From: Trichosporon coremiiforme
Lineage: Eukaryota > Basidiomycota > Tremellomycetes > Trichosporonales > Trichosporonaceae
Direction of reading: 5' to 3'
Assembly: GCA_039545355.1 (NCBI GenBank)
Contig: BCJJ01000016.1
Coordinates: 806,001 to 870,000, forward strand
Length of the DNA stretch: 64,000 nucleotides
Shown: in pieces, positions 33,331 to 45,072 of the stretch
How positions within the stretch are numbered: the stretch's first letter is position 1
How the letters are laid out: each line of letters starts with the position of its first letter
Made by a program: the position numbers and the translations under genes
Notes under the pieces: model-generated
Seen by the model: the letters and a program-made list of their open reading frames with translations, nothing else
What the model was told of the DNA's origin: nothing
The model's database searches: none

Positions 33331-34541
33331 TCAGTGCCGCGGCCCTCCGTGGCCACCATATCCCCCGCGACCACCCCCGCTCGCCCGCGCCGCCTTCCGC
33401 GCCTGATCCTCCCGCATCAGCCTCTCAGCCTCGGACACGAAGCCCTTCGGCCTCGCCTCGCCTTCGTCCGTCTTGGCCGCCTTCGCGCTCTTGAACACGT
33501 TTCCCGGCGCGGGCCGCTTGAGCGGGTTCGCCTTAAGGGGGTTCATCTTGAGCGGGTTTGCGGCCGCTGGTGCCGCTCCCAGAGACACGCCAGAACCGAA
33601 GGAGATGCTCGTCTTGGCTTCGTCCTTCTTCTCATCGCCTGCTGCTGGTGTGGAAGTGCCGGACGTGGGTGCGGGCCCGCCGAGCGAGATTGGTCCAAAG
33701 CTCAGCTTCACCTTCTCGCCCTCTGCCTTTTGCAGGCCCGGGGCTGGGGAGGCGGACTCGTTCTCTGCCGCCAGGGCGCGCGCTCGCGCGATCTGATCCT
33801 CGAGCATTTTACGCTCGCGCTCTTCGCCGTCCATCGTTGCGCGGTCCTTCTTCTGCGCGGCAGCCTGGGGTCAGCTCAGCTGAGACGGGGAAGGGAAGCT
33901 GAAGGAGCCGCGCTACGCAGACGGCGATAACTCCATCAGAATTCGTCTCAACCGGACAAGCATACGCTGAGCTATCACACGCAACCCCTCGCAATGCCGC
34001 GATTACTCACATGCTTAGCCAGTGTCTCTGGTCTCGTGTCGACCCACTGGATCCAGAGCCCCTTGTCGTCCTCGTCGACCTTGACGATGCCCGCCTTTCC
34101 GATCGTCTGGATGAAGCCGTTCAGCGTGACCCATCTCGTCGCGTTCATGTGCACGTGGTGCTTGTCCTGGATGTACTCGTTGTAGATGGCGTTGGCGCGC
34201 ACGCGCTGCGTGTTGTGCCGCGACTTGAGCAGCGTCACAAAGTCGTACTGGAACTGGCGCGAGAATTCGGCAATCGTCGCACCCGCGTTGGGACCGATCG
34301 AGATCATCTTGCGCAAATGCGGCTCACTCTTGCAGTGCGCTTGGAAGCCGTTCTCGTCGCGACATTGCTTCTCACAGATCTGCTGTTAGCTTTGGGAGAT
34401 GTTTCCGTAGCTTACCTGACAGTACCACTTGAGACGGCCGAGACCTGATGTCAGCTATGAAGCATGGCAACTTAGCTTACCTTTGGCCTTAATGGCCTTG
34501 CCGAGGGCCTTGTTGTATCCACCGTCGCCGCCCTTGCCCAT
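33331..34541 (-). CDS. KIN17: DNA/RNA-binding protein Kin17
   Basis: Four exons in transcript order: 34481-34541, 34416-34444, 34011-34379 and 33331-33864 (330 aa). The N-terminus MGKGGDGGYNKALGKAIKAK is diagnostic. A C2H2 zinc finger follows with C and C in CQIC and H and H in HCKSEPH. The winged-helix domain begins near SRQFQYDFVTLLKSRHNTQR and includes NATRWVTLNGFIQ. The C-terminal part is a charged coiled region and a low-complexity NPLK repeat, ending in a Gly/Arg-rich tail. The C-terminal KOW/SH3-like domain of animal Kin17 is not seen, as in shorter fungal forms. The protein acts in the nucleus in DNA replication, repair and RNA processing. Its start faces the CUE-domain gene start across about 325 bp, so the two probably share a promoter region. 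Confidence 0.92.
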
Positions 34542-34866
34542 GGTGTCGCTGTTTTGAGGATGGGTGGAGGAGTGGAGGAAACGAAAACAAAAGTCGGACC
34601 GAGTTCGCTGACGTTGGGTGGCGACTCTGGCGGACGACGGTTGAAATTGACTTGTATTAGGATTTGGTCCCGCCTATCTACTGGGCTGAGAGGTATTGGG
34701 GCTTCAGATAACGGCAATCAGGTCCGGTTCAACGATTGCAGCCAGCCAGCCAGGCCCGCCAGGCTCAGGACGCGGGGACGCACAGACGCGAGCCCAGGCG
34801 AAGTCAGCGCTGTCTTCCTCGTTCTCTCCATCTCCCATCACACTCCCTCCCCGCCTGCTCTCAGAC

Positions 34867-36291
34867 ATGTCTTCCCCGACAAAGGAGGAGGCCGACAAGG
34901 TCGACAAAAGCACTCCTCCCTCCACGCCCTCGGGAGCTCCGAAGTCCGGCTCGCCCCCGCCGTCTTACGATGTCGCGAAGGCGTCCCCTAACGCAAGGTC
35001 CTCGCCTACTCCTGCGGAGACACCAGCTGTCCCCGAGACTGGAGTCGACAAGGAGGCAGTGAAGGAGCTGTCGGCGATGTTCCCGATCATCGACGTGGCC
35101 GTGATCGAGGCGGTTCTCGAGAGCACGGGCTCGAAGGACGCTGCCGCCGAGCACTTGCTCGGCATGACGGACCCTTCCTTTGTGCCCGATGCAGCGCCGA
35201 GCGAGCGGGAGAGGCAGGCGAGCCTCGACGCCGACTTTGCTCAGGCTCTTCACTTCCAGGACAGACAGAACCACGCCGACCACTTCCCTCCGCCGCCCCG
35301 AGCGCCTCCATACCAAGGGCGGGGTGTTGCGCATGCGCAGGCCCGCGCAACTGACGCCTCGCGCCGCGTGCGCGATACACTTGCAGCGCGCCTCGATCGC
35401 GACGAGAAACCGTTTGACCCCGCGACCTACGTGCCGCCGTACCAGCCGCGTGTGCGCAAGGCGCGCGCCCCCCGCCACGGACCGTCCCCTTACGATGGAG
35501 ACTACGCTCGCGTGCACGAGCTGCAGCAGAAGTACGGCGAGGAGGACGTGCAGTTTACCGAGTTTGAGAAGAAGGTCCTCCACATCGCCGAGCAGGGCAA
35601 GCAAACTTTCAGCTCTCTGATCAATCGCGCGAGGGCCAAGTACGACGAGTTTTCCGACCAGCGCGACCACGGACAGAACCCCGAGTCCTCGACAGCTCGC
35701 CCGGGCGGATTGTGGGGTTCCCCGAGGTCGTAAGTTACCAGCAGCTAAATGGTGATCGGGTCTAGCTAACATCCAGACATGACCCGCATGCCGCTTACGC
35801 TGGCTCCACCAAATCAGCGCACTGGTCCCCGTCAGATCTCGACGATGTCGAAGATGCCCAGCCTCTCTCGCCTCACGCAGTCAGCGGAAAGATCTCGCCG
35901 CCACGCAGCGGCAACAACAGCGGCACTGCCAGTCCTGCCAGCCCAAGCGGCCGCCCTAGCTCCCCTGGCAAGATCGACCTCGGTGAGTCTACTCTAGGTC
36001 TCGCCCCAGCTGTACGACCACAACGCTTAGCTAACCCCCCAGCGAAGCTTGGCTTCCTTCCGAAACGCCGTGTTGAGCTCCTCTCCGCTTCAGGCGACAA
36101 CTCTGTGCAGAGCCCTACAACTCCAACGCACCCCGAAGAGAAGAGCAAACATCGCCGCGTTCCTTCCGTGTCGCCGCACCAGCTCGGCGACAGCGACGAT
36201 GATGACGACGATGACGACCTCGGATACACTGTGTGAGCTGGGGAAATGAGAAGGTTCAGCTGACATCAGCAACCCGTTCGACAAGAAGTAG
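34867..36291 (+). CDS. CUE-domain ubiquitin-binding protein, Cue5-like
   Basis: Four exons: 34867-35729, 35777-35982, 36043-36232 and 36270-36291 (426 aa). The CUE domain lies near residues 60-100: VKELSAMFPIIDVAVIEAVL, with the MFP motif and a late LL (EHLLGM) that together bind ubiquitin. A PPPSYD motif precedes it (about 31-36), a possible WW-domain ligand. A central region (FTEFEKKVLHIAEQGKQTFSSLINRA) can form an amphipathic helix. The C-terminus has an acidic run of Asp followed by NPFDKK; NPF is a ligand of EH domains of endocytic proteins. Yeast Cue5 links ubiquitinated aggregates to autophagy and works with Rsp5. The same role here is an inference. The last exon is only 22 nt and supplies the NPF motif. 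Confidence 0.82.
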
Positions 36292-36541
36292 AGGCAACGC
36301 AAGACATATCCTGCATTGATATACAGCCGATATATTGTACATCCCATTCATTTAGCTCCGACCCATGTTCACTGTGCATTTTTACGTTTTCCTGATGACG
36401 CTTGCGCTGTGCCTATGGTCGAGCCAGATGGGTCTTTATCGGTCGCTGCTCGCACCGGCTAGGAGCAGCGGCTCTTGGTGAGGTCGAGCTCTCGCGGAGC
36501 ACGCCCCAGCGATTCCTCAATAATGCTGGCCGTATGCCCGC

Positions 36542-37455
36542 CTACGGGCTCAGCCGTTCTCGTCCCGTCTTCGCGGTGCACTCCTGCACGACCATGCGGA
36601 GCTGTCGTCAGCTCCTGCGTCCTAGAACAGCCGGAAACTCACATCAATGACACCAGTCTCAACAGCTCTTACGCTGAGCAGCGGCTCGTGACGCTCGTCA
36701 TCATCGTGTCCGTCTCGGCCGGGATGCAGCGTGTCTTGTGCAAGTGCTGGTGTCCACAGCGGCACGGACTGGTGTTAGCCTCCGTATCACCAAAAATCAG
36801 CTTCTCCCTCCGCCCCGCGTAGGAATACTCACCCCGTCACCCTTGAACGTCGGTTCGCGACCGTCGTGCGTCTCGGCGACTATGTTCCACGTCGTCTCGC
36901 CTCGGAGATCCTGTAGTTGTGAATCGAGCGCTACGAGACGCACGAGGAAGCCGCGCAAAAGCAGGTCGAGATCGAAGGCTGATGGGGCGCCGATGATCCT
37001 GTTGTCAGCTTGACGTAGACCCAAACCACAGCTGGTACATCGCCGGGCTCCGTGCTCTTGCACCCACCTAGCGTCCCTGTTCCCGCCGTCGAGCGCGTCC
37101 ATCTGCATGAACCCGAAATCGATGATGAAGCGTTCCAGCGGTAGCCCGTCCATGGCCTTGATTACGACAGTGACGCGGCGCAGGAGGCCGAGCTCAAGGT
37201 CCTTTGACAGTCCTTGGACAACGTTGGCGATGTAGGACCGGACGTCTGGATGCCGCGACTGGTACACTGGCACGCCGTGGGCTCTTCTCCGCGCAAAGGT
37301 GCTCGGCGGGTACACGCCTCGCACACATAGCAACGTGTGCAGCGTCACTTCCAGCAGCGTCGAGACTGCCTGCACCGTCTCTGCTTGTCAGCTCGGTATG
37401 GAAGAGATAGCTGGGACATACCCTTGAAGCTGACGCCTGGTTCGGAGCGCGACAT
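36542..37455 (-). CDS. REV7: HORMA-domain protein Rev7 (MAD2B)
   Basis: Rev7 is the accessory subunit of DNA polymerase zeta in translesion synthesis and a HORMA switch protein. Five exons: 37422-37455, 37068-37380, 36833-36998, 36643-36768 and 36542-36601 (232 aa). The HORMA fold is recognisable: VQAVSTLLEVTLHTLLCVRG, then YPPSTFARRR, the PVYQSRHPDVRSYI segment, then LERFIIDFGFM and LRGFLVRLVALDSQL. The end, VETGVIDLRMVVQEC, fits the C-terminal beta strand. If the last intron (GTGAGT at 36642) is retained, the protein ends six residues later (VSFRLF), so two C-termini are possible. The start faces the HEH1-like start across about 470 bp. Confidence 0.85.
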
Positions 37456-37923
37456 GGCGGCTGGTGGGGACCGTCGCTTGGTCGGTTGGTCGCTCCGAGC
37501 TAGGTGATTGTTTTGATCATTCGATCGCTTTTGTTGTTGTTGTTGTCAGGTCCCTCCCCTCCGTCCCTCTGCTCTGCTCTGGCGGCGTCGGTGGAGATAT
37601 TGAATCCCTACCAACGCCATTTACGCCCATTCAGCTTTCGCGCGGTCCGTGCTTAGCGCGGATGCGGTCTGTGGGGTAATACGCATGTTAATCGCGCATT
37701 ACGAGATGACGTCAAACCTTACTGGGTGGCAAATAGTCCCCAATAACAGCGGATAAACCCCAGCATTAGCGGAAGCAAACGCGGGTCGAGGGCAGACGAC
37801 ACAAACATTGCCGCACACCGGTGCCCAGAAGATGCTGCATCGGCCTACACATCCTTGTCTTCTCCTCATCCCTTCAAGTCCATCCAGCGCACAGCGCATC
37901 GCGCCGACACCACTCTCCCCGAC

Positions 37924-40584
37924 ATGGCCGCTCCCGCGCGTGAAGTCTACCTCGCCGAGGGCTTCATCGCCACCTCCCTCAGGGTACGTCCGCCCCACCT
38001 ACACATCCCGCCGACAAGCTAACTTGTGTTCTTCAGGTACCCCAGCTCCGGTCAGTCCGCGTTTTGTTCATGACGCGAGCCATGTCCCATGTCGGCGTCA
38101 TGTCGCGCCACCCCATTCGTCGTCCCTTCTCGGCGTCATCCATCCACCTCCCCGGATAATCTCCGGCAGCTGACAGCTTCAGATCCATCCTCGTCGAGCA
38201 TTCGATCAAGTTCCCCTCCTCGGCCAAGAAGGCAGACCTCGTCGCCCTCTTCGAGAACCATGTGCAGTCCCGCGCCGCCGAGATCCTTGCCGCCGACGCG
38301 CGCGTCCGCCCCTCCGGCCGTGGTATCATCGCAGTCAGCAACACGGGCGACGAGTCGCCCGTCGAGCGAGAGCCCTCCCCGCCGCCGGCCGGCGTGAAGC
38401 GTCCGAGAGGCCGCCCCAAGAAGTCGTCCGCAACCGTTGCCTCTGACGAGGTTGAGCCGGAGGTCCAGGACGCTCCGCCGCCTAAGAAGCCGCGGTCCCG
38501 CAAGATTGCGGCCAAGCCGGCTCCCGCACCCGAGCCCGAGCCCGTGGCCGAGGAGGAGGTGAAGGAGGTTGTGAAGGAGAAGAAGCCGCGTGTCTCGCGA
38601 CGACGTGTCACGCAGGCTGAGATCGCCGACGACGATTCGGACGCCCCGACCAAGCCCCAGTCAAGGAAGCCCAAGCAGGAGGTCGAGGTTCAGATCAGCA
38701 CTCCTAAGAAGAGCACGGCGCCCACCACCGAGCAGCCGCCCCTGCCGCCACCGAGCGTCCGCCGCAAGTCGATCAAGCCCGCCCCGCCCGTCATCAACGA
38801 GCCGTCCTCCTCAAGCGACGCGTTACCGCCTCCATCAGTGCGCAAGCCGCGTACCAGCTTTGCGCCCCCCGCGCCCCGCGAGGAGGTCAAGGAGACCAAG
38901 GCCCGCCGCAAGTCGCGCCACTCCTCCGAGGCAGATGAGACGACCTTCTCCGACTTCAACCCGTTCCAGAGCGGCACCGAGGCGGCCGCGGAGGCCGCCG
39001 TCGAGCGTGAGCGCCGGAGGCGCAAGGTGAGTGTTATAAGCTGAAGCCCCCGAGACGTGAAGCTGACGCCAGTCTTCTCTCGGTCTCGGTGAGACGAAGC
39101 GCCGCGCCCCGCGACCAAGCGAGTGGACCGCGACCTCTGCCCCGACGCAGAGCATCCTGCGCCGTGTCGGCCCCAGCCAGGAGGAACTGCGGTCACCGAC
39201 CGACGACTTCCGCGATGCGATCCGCCGCGACGCCGACGAGGCCGAGGCGCTGAACGACGATGTCGCGCGCCAGGTCGCCCAGGCGGAGAAGGAGAGGGAG
39301 GAGCAGCCCAAGGTCGTCGTCAAGCGGACGCAGACCATCACCAAGAAGCGCTCGGCCCCCGTGCCCAACGGTTCCATGATGGCTCTGATCCTGAGCGGCC
39401 TCCTGCTCTTCTCCTGGGGTGGGCACTGGAAGACTGTCTCGTCCTCGAACGGATACTGCGACACTGGTTCCTTCACGAACGACGTGATCCAGGCGCGCGA
39501 GCAGCCGATCGCCGAGGCGCAGCACTGTGTCGCTCTCTCCACGCAGCACCGCTCGGACCACCCTGACGCACTCGCGCTCAACTGCGACATCAGCGCGCTG
39601 CCCCTCGTGCCCTTCCTCCCCCGTCCGACCAAGTGCACGCCCTGCCCGCACAACGCCAAGTGCTCGAATGGCGAGGTCGTCGCGTGTGCCCCCGAGTACA
39701 TCCTGACGCCGTCGCTGCTTGCGCCAATCTCGCCGCTGCTCGACGGTCTTCCTGGCCTGCCCTCCCGCGTGTTCACGCCCGAGTGCCGCCCGGACACCGC
39801 GCGCATGCGCCAGGTCGGCCAGATGGCGCGTGAGATTGAGCGCCACCTCGCCCGTGGTCGCGGTCTCGTCGTCTGCTCTGGTTCGGACAAGGAGTGCTCG
39901 AAGGGTGCTGGACTGTGCTACGGCACTTCGGAGCAGAGCCTGCACGACTACTTTGCGGCCAGGCGTAACCCGAAGATGTCCCAGGACTCGTTTGACGACG
40001 TCTTCGTCGCTGCGCTGAAGGACCTGGTCGACCACGGCGACGTTGTCGAGTCGATCGATCCCAACGGTGACTCGTGGTACACTGCGCAGCGTGCCGAACT
40101 CTCGCTCCAGTGCAGGGCCAAGGTGGGCGCGCGCGACTTCATGCACGAGTTCCGCAAGCAGATCCTCGGTGTCGCCGTCGTGCTAGCCTCTATCGCAACG
40201 TTCAGCCGCCAAATGAGCGAGCGTGAGAAGGAGAAGAAGCGCGCGCGCGAGCTCGTCGACACGGTCCTCCATCGCCTCCAAGACCAGGAGTACCAGCACT
40301 ACACCGACCCAGTCGTCACGCCGCAGCCGTACCTGCCTCCAGCGCAGCTGCGTGACGTGATCCTTCCCCGCTCCGCGGGCGACGACGCCAAGCGCCAGCG
40401 TCTCTGGGCCCGCGTCGAGAAGGAGGTCGAGCGCAATGCCAACGTGGCGACGCGCGAGCGCGAGGTCCGTGGAGACGTGTGGAAGACGTGGGAGTGGACT
40501 GGCGTCGGTGGTCGCCCCCGCGTCTCCATGGGCGTGCAGGAGGTCGCGGCCTCGCCCCAACGACCAGGTCACGTCGCGTTCTGA
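37924..40584 (+). CDS. HEH1: Inner nuclear membrane protein of the Heh1/Src1/MAN1 family
   Basis: Four exons: 37924-37983, 38037-38050, 38183-39026 and 39073-40584 (809 aa). The N-terminal HeH/SAP-like domain is split over three exons: a 20-codon exon, a 14-nt microexon and the start of exon 3 (RSILVEHSIKFPSSAKKADL). A long basic, Pro-rich segment follows with KRPRGRPKK, an AT-hook-like and nuclear-signal-like patch. The first membrane segment is near 408-422 (MMALILSGLLLFSWG), a lumenal domain with several Cys comes next (including CTPCPHNAKC), and the second segment is near 671-688. The C-terminal MSC domain ends the protein (DQEYQHYTDPVVTPQPYL). These proteins anchor chromatin and recruit ESCRT-III to the nuclear envelope. 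Length and order match the family well. The microexon is supported by phase on both sides. Confidence 0.88.
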
Positions 40585-40760
40585 TCTGTAATACCGTAGT
40601 GTCTTTCTCTTAATGTTCCGTTCCGGCTTTGCTCAGTCTATGCAGGTATTCGTTCGACCGTGCATAGATAACTTCACTATCACTAACTCTTGGCCGGGCT
40701 CCATCTCTGTTCTCGTCGTTCGTCGTTCATCCCAGGAGTCTCGCTCGCTTCAGACCTCGC

Positions 40761-43419
40761 TCAGACGTGGTCCTCACCCAACCCCAGGATATTAAGCACG
40801 ACCTTGTCCTCAGCCCTGCACACCTCCTCCCAGTCCTCCCCGTCCATGTCGTCCCGGAACAGCGCCTCGGAAAAGGAAACGAGCCGGAACCCGTTCTTGC
40901 CGCTGCGCCAGTGCTCAGCGGAGGGAGTGTTGTGCAGTACGCCGTGGGCGTGCAGGGTCTGGTACAGTTTCGCAATCGCGCGTCTGGGGGTTAGCTAGAC
41001 ATCCACCTCCCTAGCTTATGAGACTAGGGGCTGGATCTCTGAGACGGAGTGGCGGAGTTGGAGGTGGCGGAAACGGAGCACGTTCAGGAGTTTGGATAAT
41101 GGAGACGGGAAGGACAGGAAACGAGGGCAAGGGAAGGATAGAACGATAGGGGCAGGACTCACTTCTCCTTCTTCCACAACTTCTCAACCACAACCGCCTC
41201 CCCGACCTCCTCCAACACAAGCGCGTACAGCATGACCTGATTCGCCCTCATGACGCCCCGGCTTCCAATACGCGGGTGGAAGCCGCCATAAGCCCCATAC
41301 CATCTGCCAGTGAGGCCACTGTCGGCCGTGAGCTCGTACGCCCTCGCTTCAGATTGCGCATGGTGGGACTCCGCGCCGAGGAAGAACTTGACGATCTTTT
41401 TCGAGCCGATTGAGGCGCCGAGTCTGCTGGCGGTATAAGTCCGCCCGCTCAATGGGTCGGAGAGGTTCAGCTTCGAGGGGGGCGGGCGGGGGTGAGGCCA
41501 GGACGCGAGCCAGTCAGCGTTGTCGTCCTCCTCGGCGTGATCGTCGTGGTCGTTGGGACCATTGTCGGCGTCAGCAGCGCGAGGGCGGGGCGACAGCTGG
41601 AGCGCGTCGTTAATGGCCAGTCCAAAGGTATTGTCGTACTGCCCCTCATCCTTTCCCATGCCCTCATCCTTACCGCTGATCGACGCCGCCCTCGAGCCAG
41701 TCCTCGACCCAAACCTAGAGCCAGCCCTCGAACTAGCGACCGAGCTGATAGCACTCCCGACCCGCTTCAGTCCCGCCTTGGGGAGTGTCTTGGCTCTAGC
41801 CAGCGGACTTTTCTCACCCTCGCCCACGAGCTCGAGGGGCGGGAACCGGCCCCCGATCACGCGGGCGGGAATGGGACCGTAGAACACTTTCAGGTCGTCG
41901 CACCACGCAATACTGCGCGTGCCGGCTGCCATTTCTTCGCTGTCGGCCTTAATCTCGAGTGGCTGGGGTGTCAGCTCCGATCAAGACGACCCAGTTTTGA
42001 CTCCTGCTTCTTTAGCTCGAAGGGCAGACTCACGCGCAGACCAATGCCAGAGTCCTCCTCCTCGTCACTCGTGGTCGAGCTCTCGCACCGCCAGCGGGGC
42101 ATACTGATGTGAAACCTGGATTGTTTCTCGGCTTGTAGCTGTTCAGCAGGAGGGTCCTCTGAAGAGGATGGAGAGGTTGAGGAAATGGACTCAGGACGGG
42201 GTCGGTACGAGTTTTGTGTTTCGGGCGCGTTCTTCTGCTTGTGCTTGTGACCTCTGTTACTGTGGAGCAGGACGCGGTGCGAGGTGCAGTCGTGCCCAGG
42301 TGGGTCGACGGGCGAGGGCGCGGCGTCGTTGTGTTTCTGTGCGCCCCAAGGTGCAGCCGGAATGGGCGAGGGTGCGGGCACTGGGGAGGGCAGAACAATC
42401 GGAGCAGATGGGGCAACGGGAGGAGGTGTGTTATGTCTCGAAGCCGGCGGGGATCGGCTCACCTCTCTCAGAGGCTCTGGGGTCGATGGGAGAGAAGCCC
42501 CGGCGTGAAGTGGCGAGAGATGCGGACTGTCAGGCGGCGAGGCGGGCTCGCTCCTCGGCGTATGAGGCAGAGGCGTGGACGAGCTGCTGAAGAAATGAGC
42601 GGGCGTCGAGGCGCCAGAATGCTCTGCGCTGCTTATGCGGTCGATGGCTTCGAGGGGATGGAGGTACTTGACTTGGTCTCCCGGCTGGGTCTCGGAAGGG
42701 TTGTTCTGGAGATTGGTCTGGAAATTGGGCTGGAGATTGGGCTGGCGGATCTGGTGGTCCCTCTGTTTCGGCGTCGCGCGCTCTGTCGTTTCGCTTGAAA
42801 CACCGCTCTGCTGCCTGGGCGTATTCGTGTTGGGGGTGCTGGTCCTGCTCTCGTCTCCCTCGTAAATGACAGCAGGGATGTGTGCCCTGTGTCCGTCGAT
42901 GTTGGAGTGAGTGCGAGGCGGGGTCTTGAACGGGTCAGAATACTGACTGTCCAGCGCCGTGTAGCGCAATCCCTCTTCACCCGGCACGACGCCAATGTCG
43001 CCGTGGAGACTCGAGTGCACGTCCCCCTCTCTGTTATGCGCGGCGCGCACGGGCGACGACGGGTCCTTGACCTCGCCTGCGTCGGTGTTCAGGCGCGCTG
43101 GACCGCCCAGCAGCGCACCGGGGGCAATGGGGCCGCCAACTGGCAGAGAGGGCAGGATGGGGGGCAGCACGGGCGGAGCGGGCTGCACGGCCGAGCCGTA
43201 GCTGGAGCGCAGACTGCCGGGCTCTGGCGTGTCCGTCAGAGGCGTGCCTGTGAATGAACCGCGGGCGAAGACGACGCCGGGCGGGTCGCTCGTCCGCTGC
43301 GTTGAAAGGTTCGGCTGGGTGTCGGGGTCTGCGACGGGCTCAGCGCGTTCTGGAATCGGAGCTGGGCCGGCTGGATCGTGGTGTCGCCGGTGCGAGATGA
43401 GCCGGCGGAAGGACACCAT
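40761..43419 (-). CDS. Predicted pseudokinase with a long disordered N-terminus
   Basis: Three exons: 42034-43419, 41163-41962 and 40761-40983 (802 aa). The first 460 residues are Pro/Ser/Thr-rich and disordered, with an Asn/Gln repeat (LQPNFQTNLQNN). The C-terminal 340 residues look like a divergent protein-kinase fold: a lysine strand (KKIVKFFLGAE), a glutamate (SEARAYELT), a hinge-like LYALVLEEVG, then LHAHGVLHN in place of a catalytic HGD loop and FRLVSFSEAL where a metal-binding IDF is expected. Related fungal kinase-like proteins carry HGDL...RN and LIDF. Both catalytic aspartates appear missing, so I infer a non-catalytic scaffold or regulator. The assignment to the kinase fold is by pattern only. 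An insertion rich in Asp/Glu/Arg lies inside the N-lobe. Confidence 0.6.
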
Positions 43420-43802
43420 TGTGCCAGTGGTGATGGGAAGACGAGGGGACAGGGAGAGGTTATATCGCATCGTTCTGGAAACTGGGGAGGTTGCTCGGCA
43501 GCTCGTCGGTTCATGACACTCCTCGACGTCACGGACGTCCTTTGACACACAGTGGACACGAGTGATGCGCCCAGATCGAGTATCGCAGAGCGTCGTCAGG
43601 CTACCGGAGTGGACGTGCGTCCGCACCTTCATTTCTTTGGGCTTTGGGCCGGAATCTACCAAAACATCGCATACCCACGGACGTCAGCGGGTGTGTGAGT
43701 AGATGTCAGGAGAATGCGCGTGTCAGTGTCAGTTCCAGAGTGGCGCCCGAGCGCCGGTTGAAACAATATCGACATCTAAGAGGGTAGCTACTGTATCCAA
43801 GC
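43420..43802. other. Spacer between the pseudokinase gene and the surface-protein gene
   Basis: About 380 bp holding the presumed promoter of the pseudokinase gene and the 3' end of the surface-protein gene. No gene or repeat is supported. Confidence 0.5.
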
Positions 43803-45072
43803 TTAGAAGAGCGTGCGGATGACGTACGCGCCGAGGAAGAGACCAAGCGTCGCTGTGGGGGAGAGAGCGGACGCACCGCTGCCGTCCTTGCCGGCGGCAG
43901 CGCTGGCCGATCCAGAAGGCGAAGCAGAGGACGACGCAGACCCACTGGCGCTTGAAGCGCCCTCGGCCGTCTCGTTCGAACCGACCGGCGTAGCGGCACC
44001 GACGAGCTCGGGGGGCGCATACTTGCTCGGTGTCGTGTACTCGACGTAGTCAAAGTCTGTTGTCAGCTAGGTTACTCCACGCTAGCTCACCAAAGAAGGT
44101 CTGCTTGTCCCCGCCAGGAGACTGGTTTACGATCTTGACCTCGTGCGTGCCCTCGGGCAGGGAGCCGGCGAAGAAAGCAAGGCCGTGCAGCTTCTCGCAC
44201 GTCGCGGAGTAGCCCTCGCTGCATCCCGAGCGGCCGTTGTTCACCGCCACCTCGGAGCCGTTCAGGAGTACCTTGAACTCGCCGTGGTCGTTCTTCTGGT
44301 CACCGTAGACCCAAACGGCCGAACCTGGGGTCAGCTAATCGAGGAGAAGAGGAGAACAGCTAAGCAATACGCACCAGAGAAGTTGAAGGCGACGCTGGCG
44401 CCGTCAGCGCTCGTGTAGCTCGACGTCTGGTCGAAGAAGTTGGGACCCTGCTGCTGCGTCCACTGCCCGTCGTACTTGAGGAAGGACGTGTCGCGGTCGT
44501 CGACGGTCGTGTTCTTCATCTCGGCGCTGGCATTAGCTGGCAACGGGGGTGCTAAGCTCACCCCTCAGCACCGAGGATCATGCTGACCTCGATAGAGTCG
44601 AGGAGGAAGTAGCCGTCATTGTTCGTGAACTCGAACGTGTGTTGGCCGTAGGGGACCTCCTTCTCGTAGATGAGCGGCCGGCCGCCGTTTCCGTTCATGT
44701 CGCCGACTGCACTCATCGCTGCTGACGCCATCTCACCGTCGATCTTGACGTCGAAGTTTGGCACACCGGTCATACCGTAGAGTGAGACCATGTTGCCTGA
44801 TATCAGCTCACAGTGGACGTGCACAGAACCCACCGGTGAAGTTGAAGCTAAACTTGGAGTCATCCCCCTTCGCCGACGTGTTGTGGTATGTCGCTGCTGT
44901 CAGCTCCCGCACGTTCATGCAGCTTACCTTGGTGCCACGGCTCGTTCGTCTGCTCCTTGGTCGCGTTCCACCATTCCGGGTGATCTTGAGGGTTGGGCGT
45001 CTGCCAAGCCTGGGGATTGGCGTAGTGGACGACGGGGTCGAAGTCGTCGATGGTGAGGGTGAAGTTGGACAT
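43803..45072 (-). CDS. GPI-type surface protein with two tandem beta-sandwich-like repeats
   Basis: Six exons: 44928-45072, 44834-44893, 44562-44796, 44375-44526, 44091-44324 and 43803-44056 (359 aa). Two related repeats are visible. Repeat 1 runs from IDDFDPVVHY through SKFSFNFTG, NMVSLYGMTGVPNFDVKIDG and HTFEFTNNDGYFLLDSIEV. Repeat 2 runs from VDDRDTSFLKYDGQW through ASVAFNFSG, AVWVYGDQKNDHGEFKVLLNG and HEVKIVNQSPGGDKQTFFDFDYVEY. This layout is common in basidiomycete surface proteins. A Ser/Ala/Gly-rich stretch and a hydrophobic end (ATLGLFLGAYVIRTLF) suggest a GPI anchor. From the ATG at 45072 no classical signal peptide is seen; an in-frame ATG at 45213 would add 47 residues including a hydrophobic stretch, so the true start is open. 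Ligand unknown. Confidence 0.75.
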
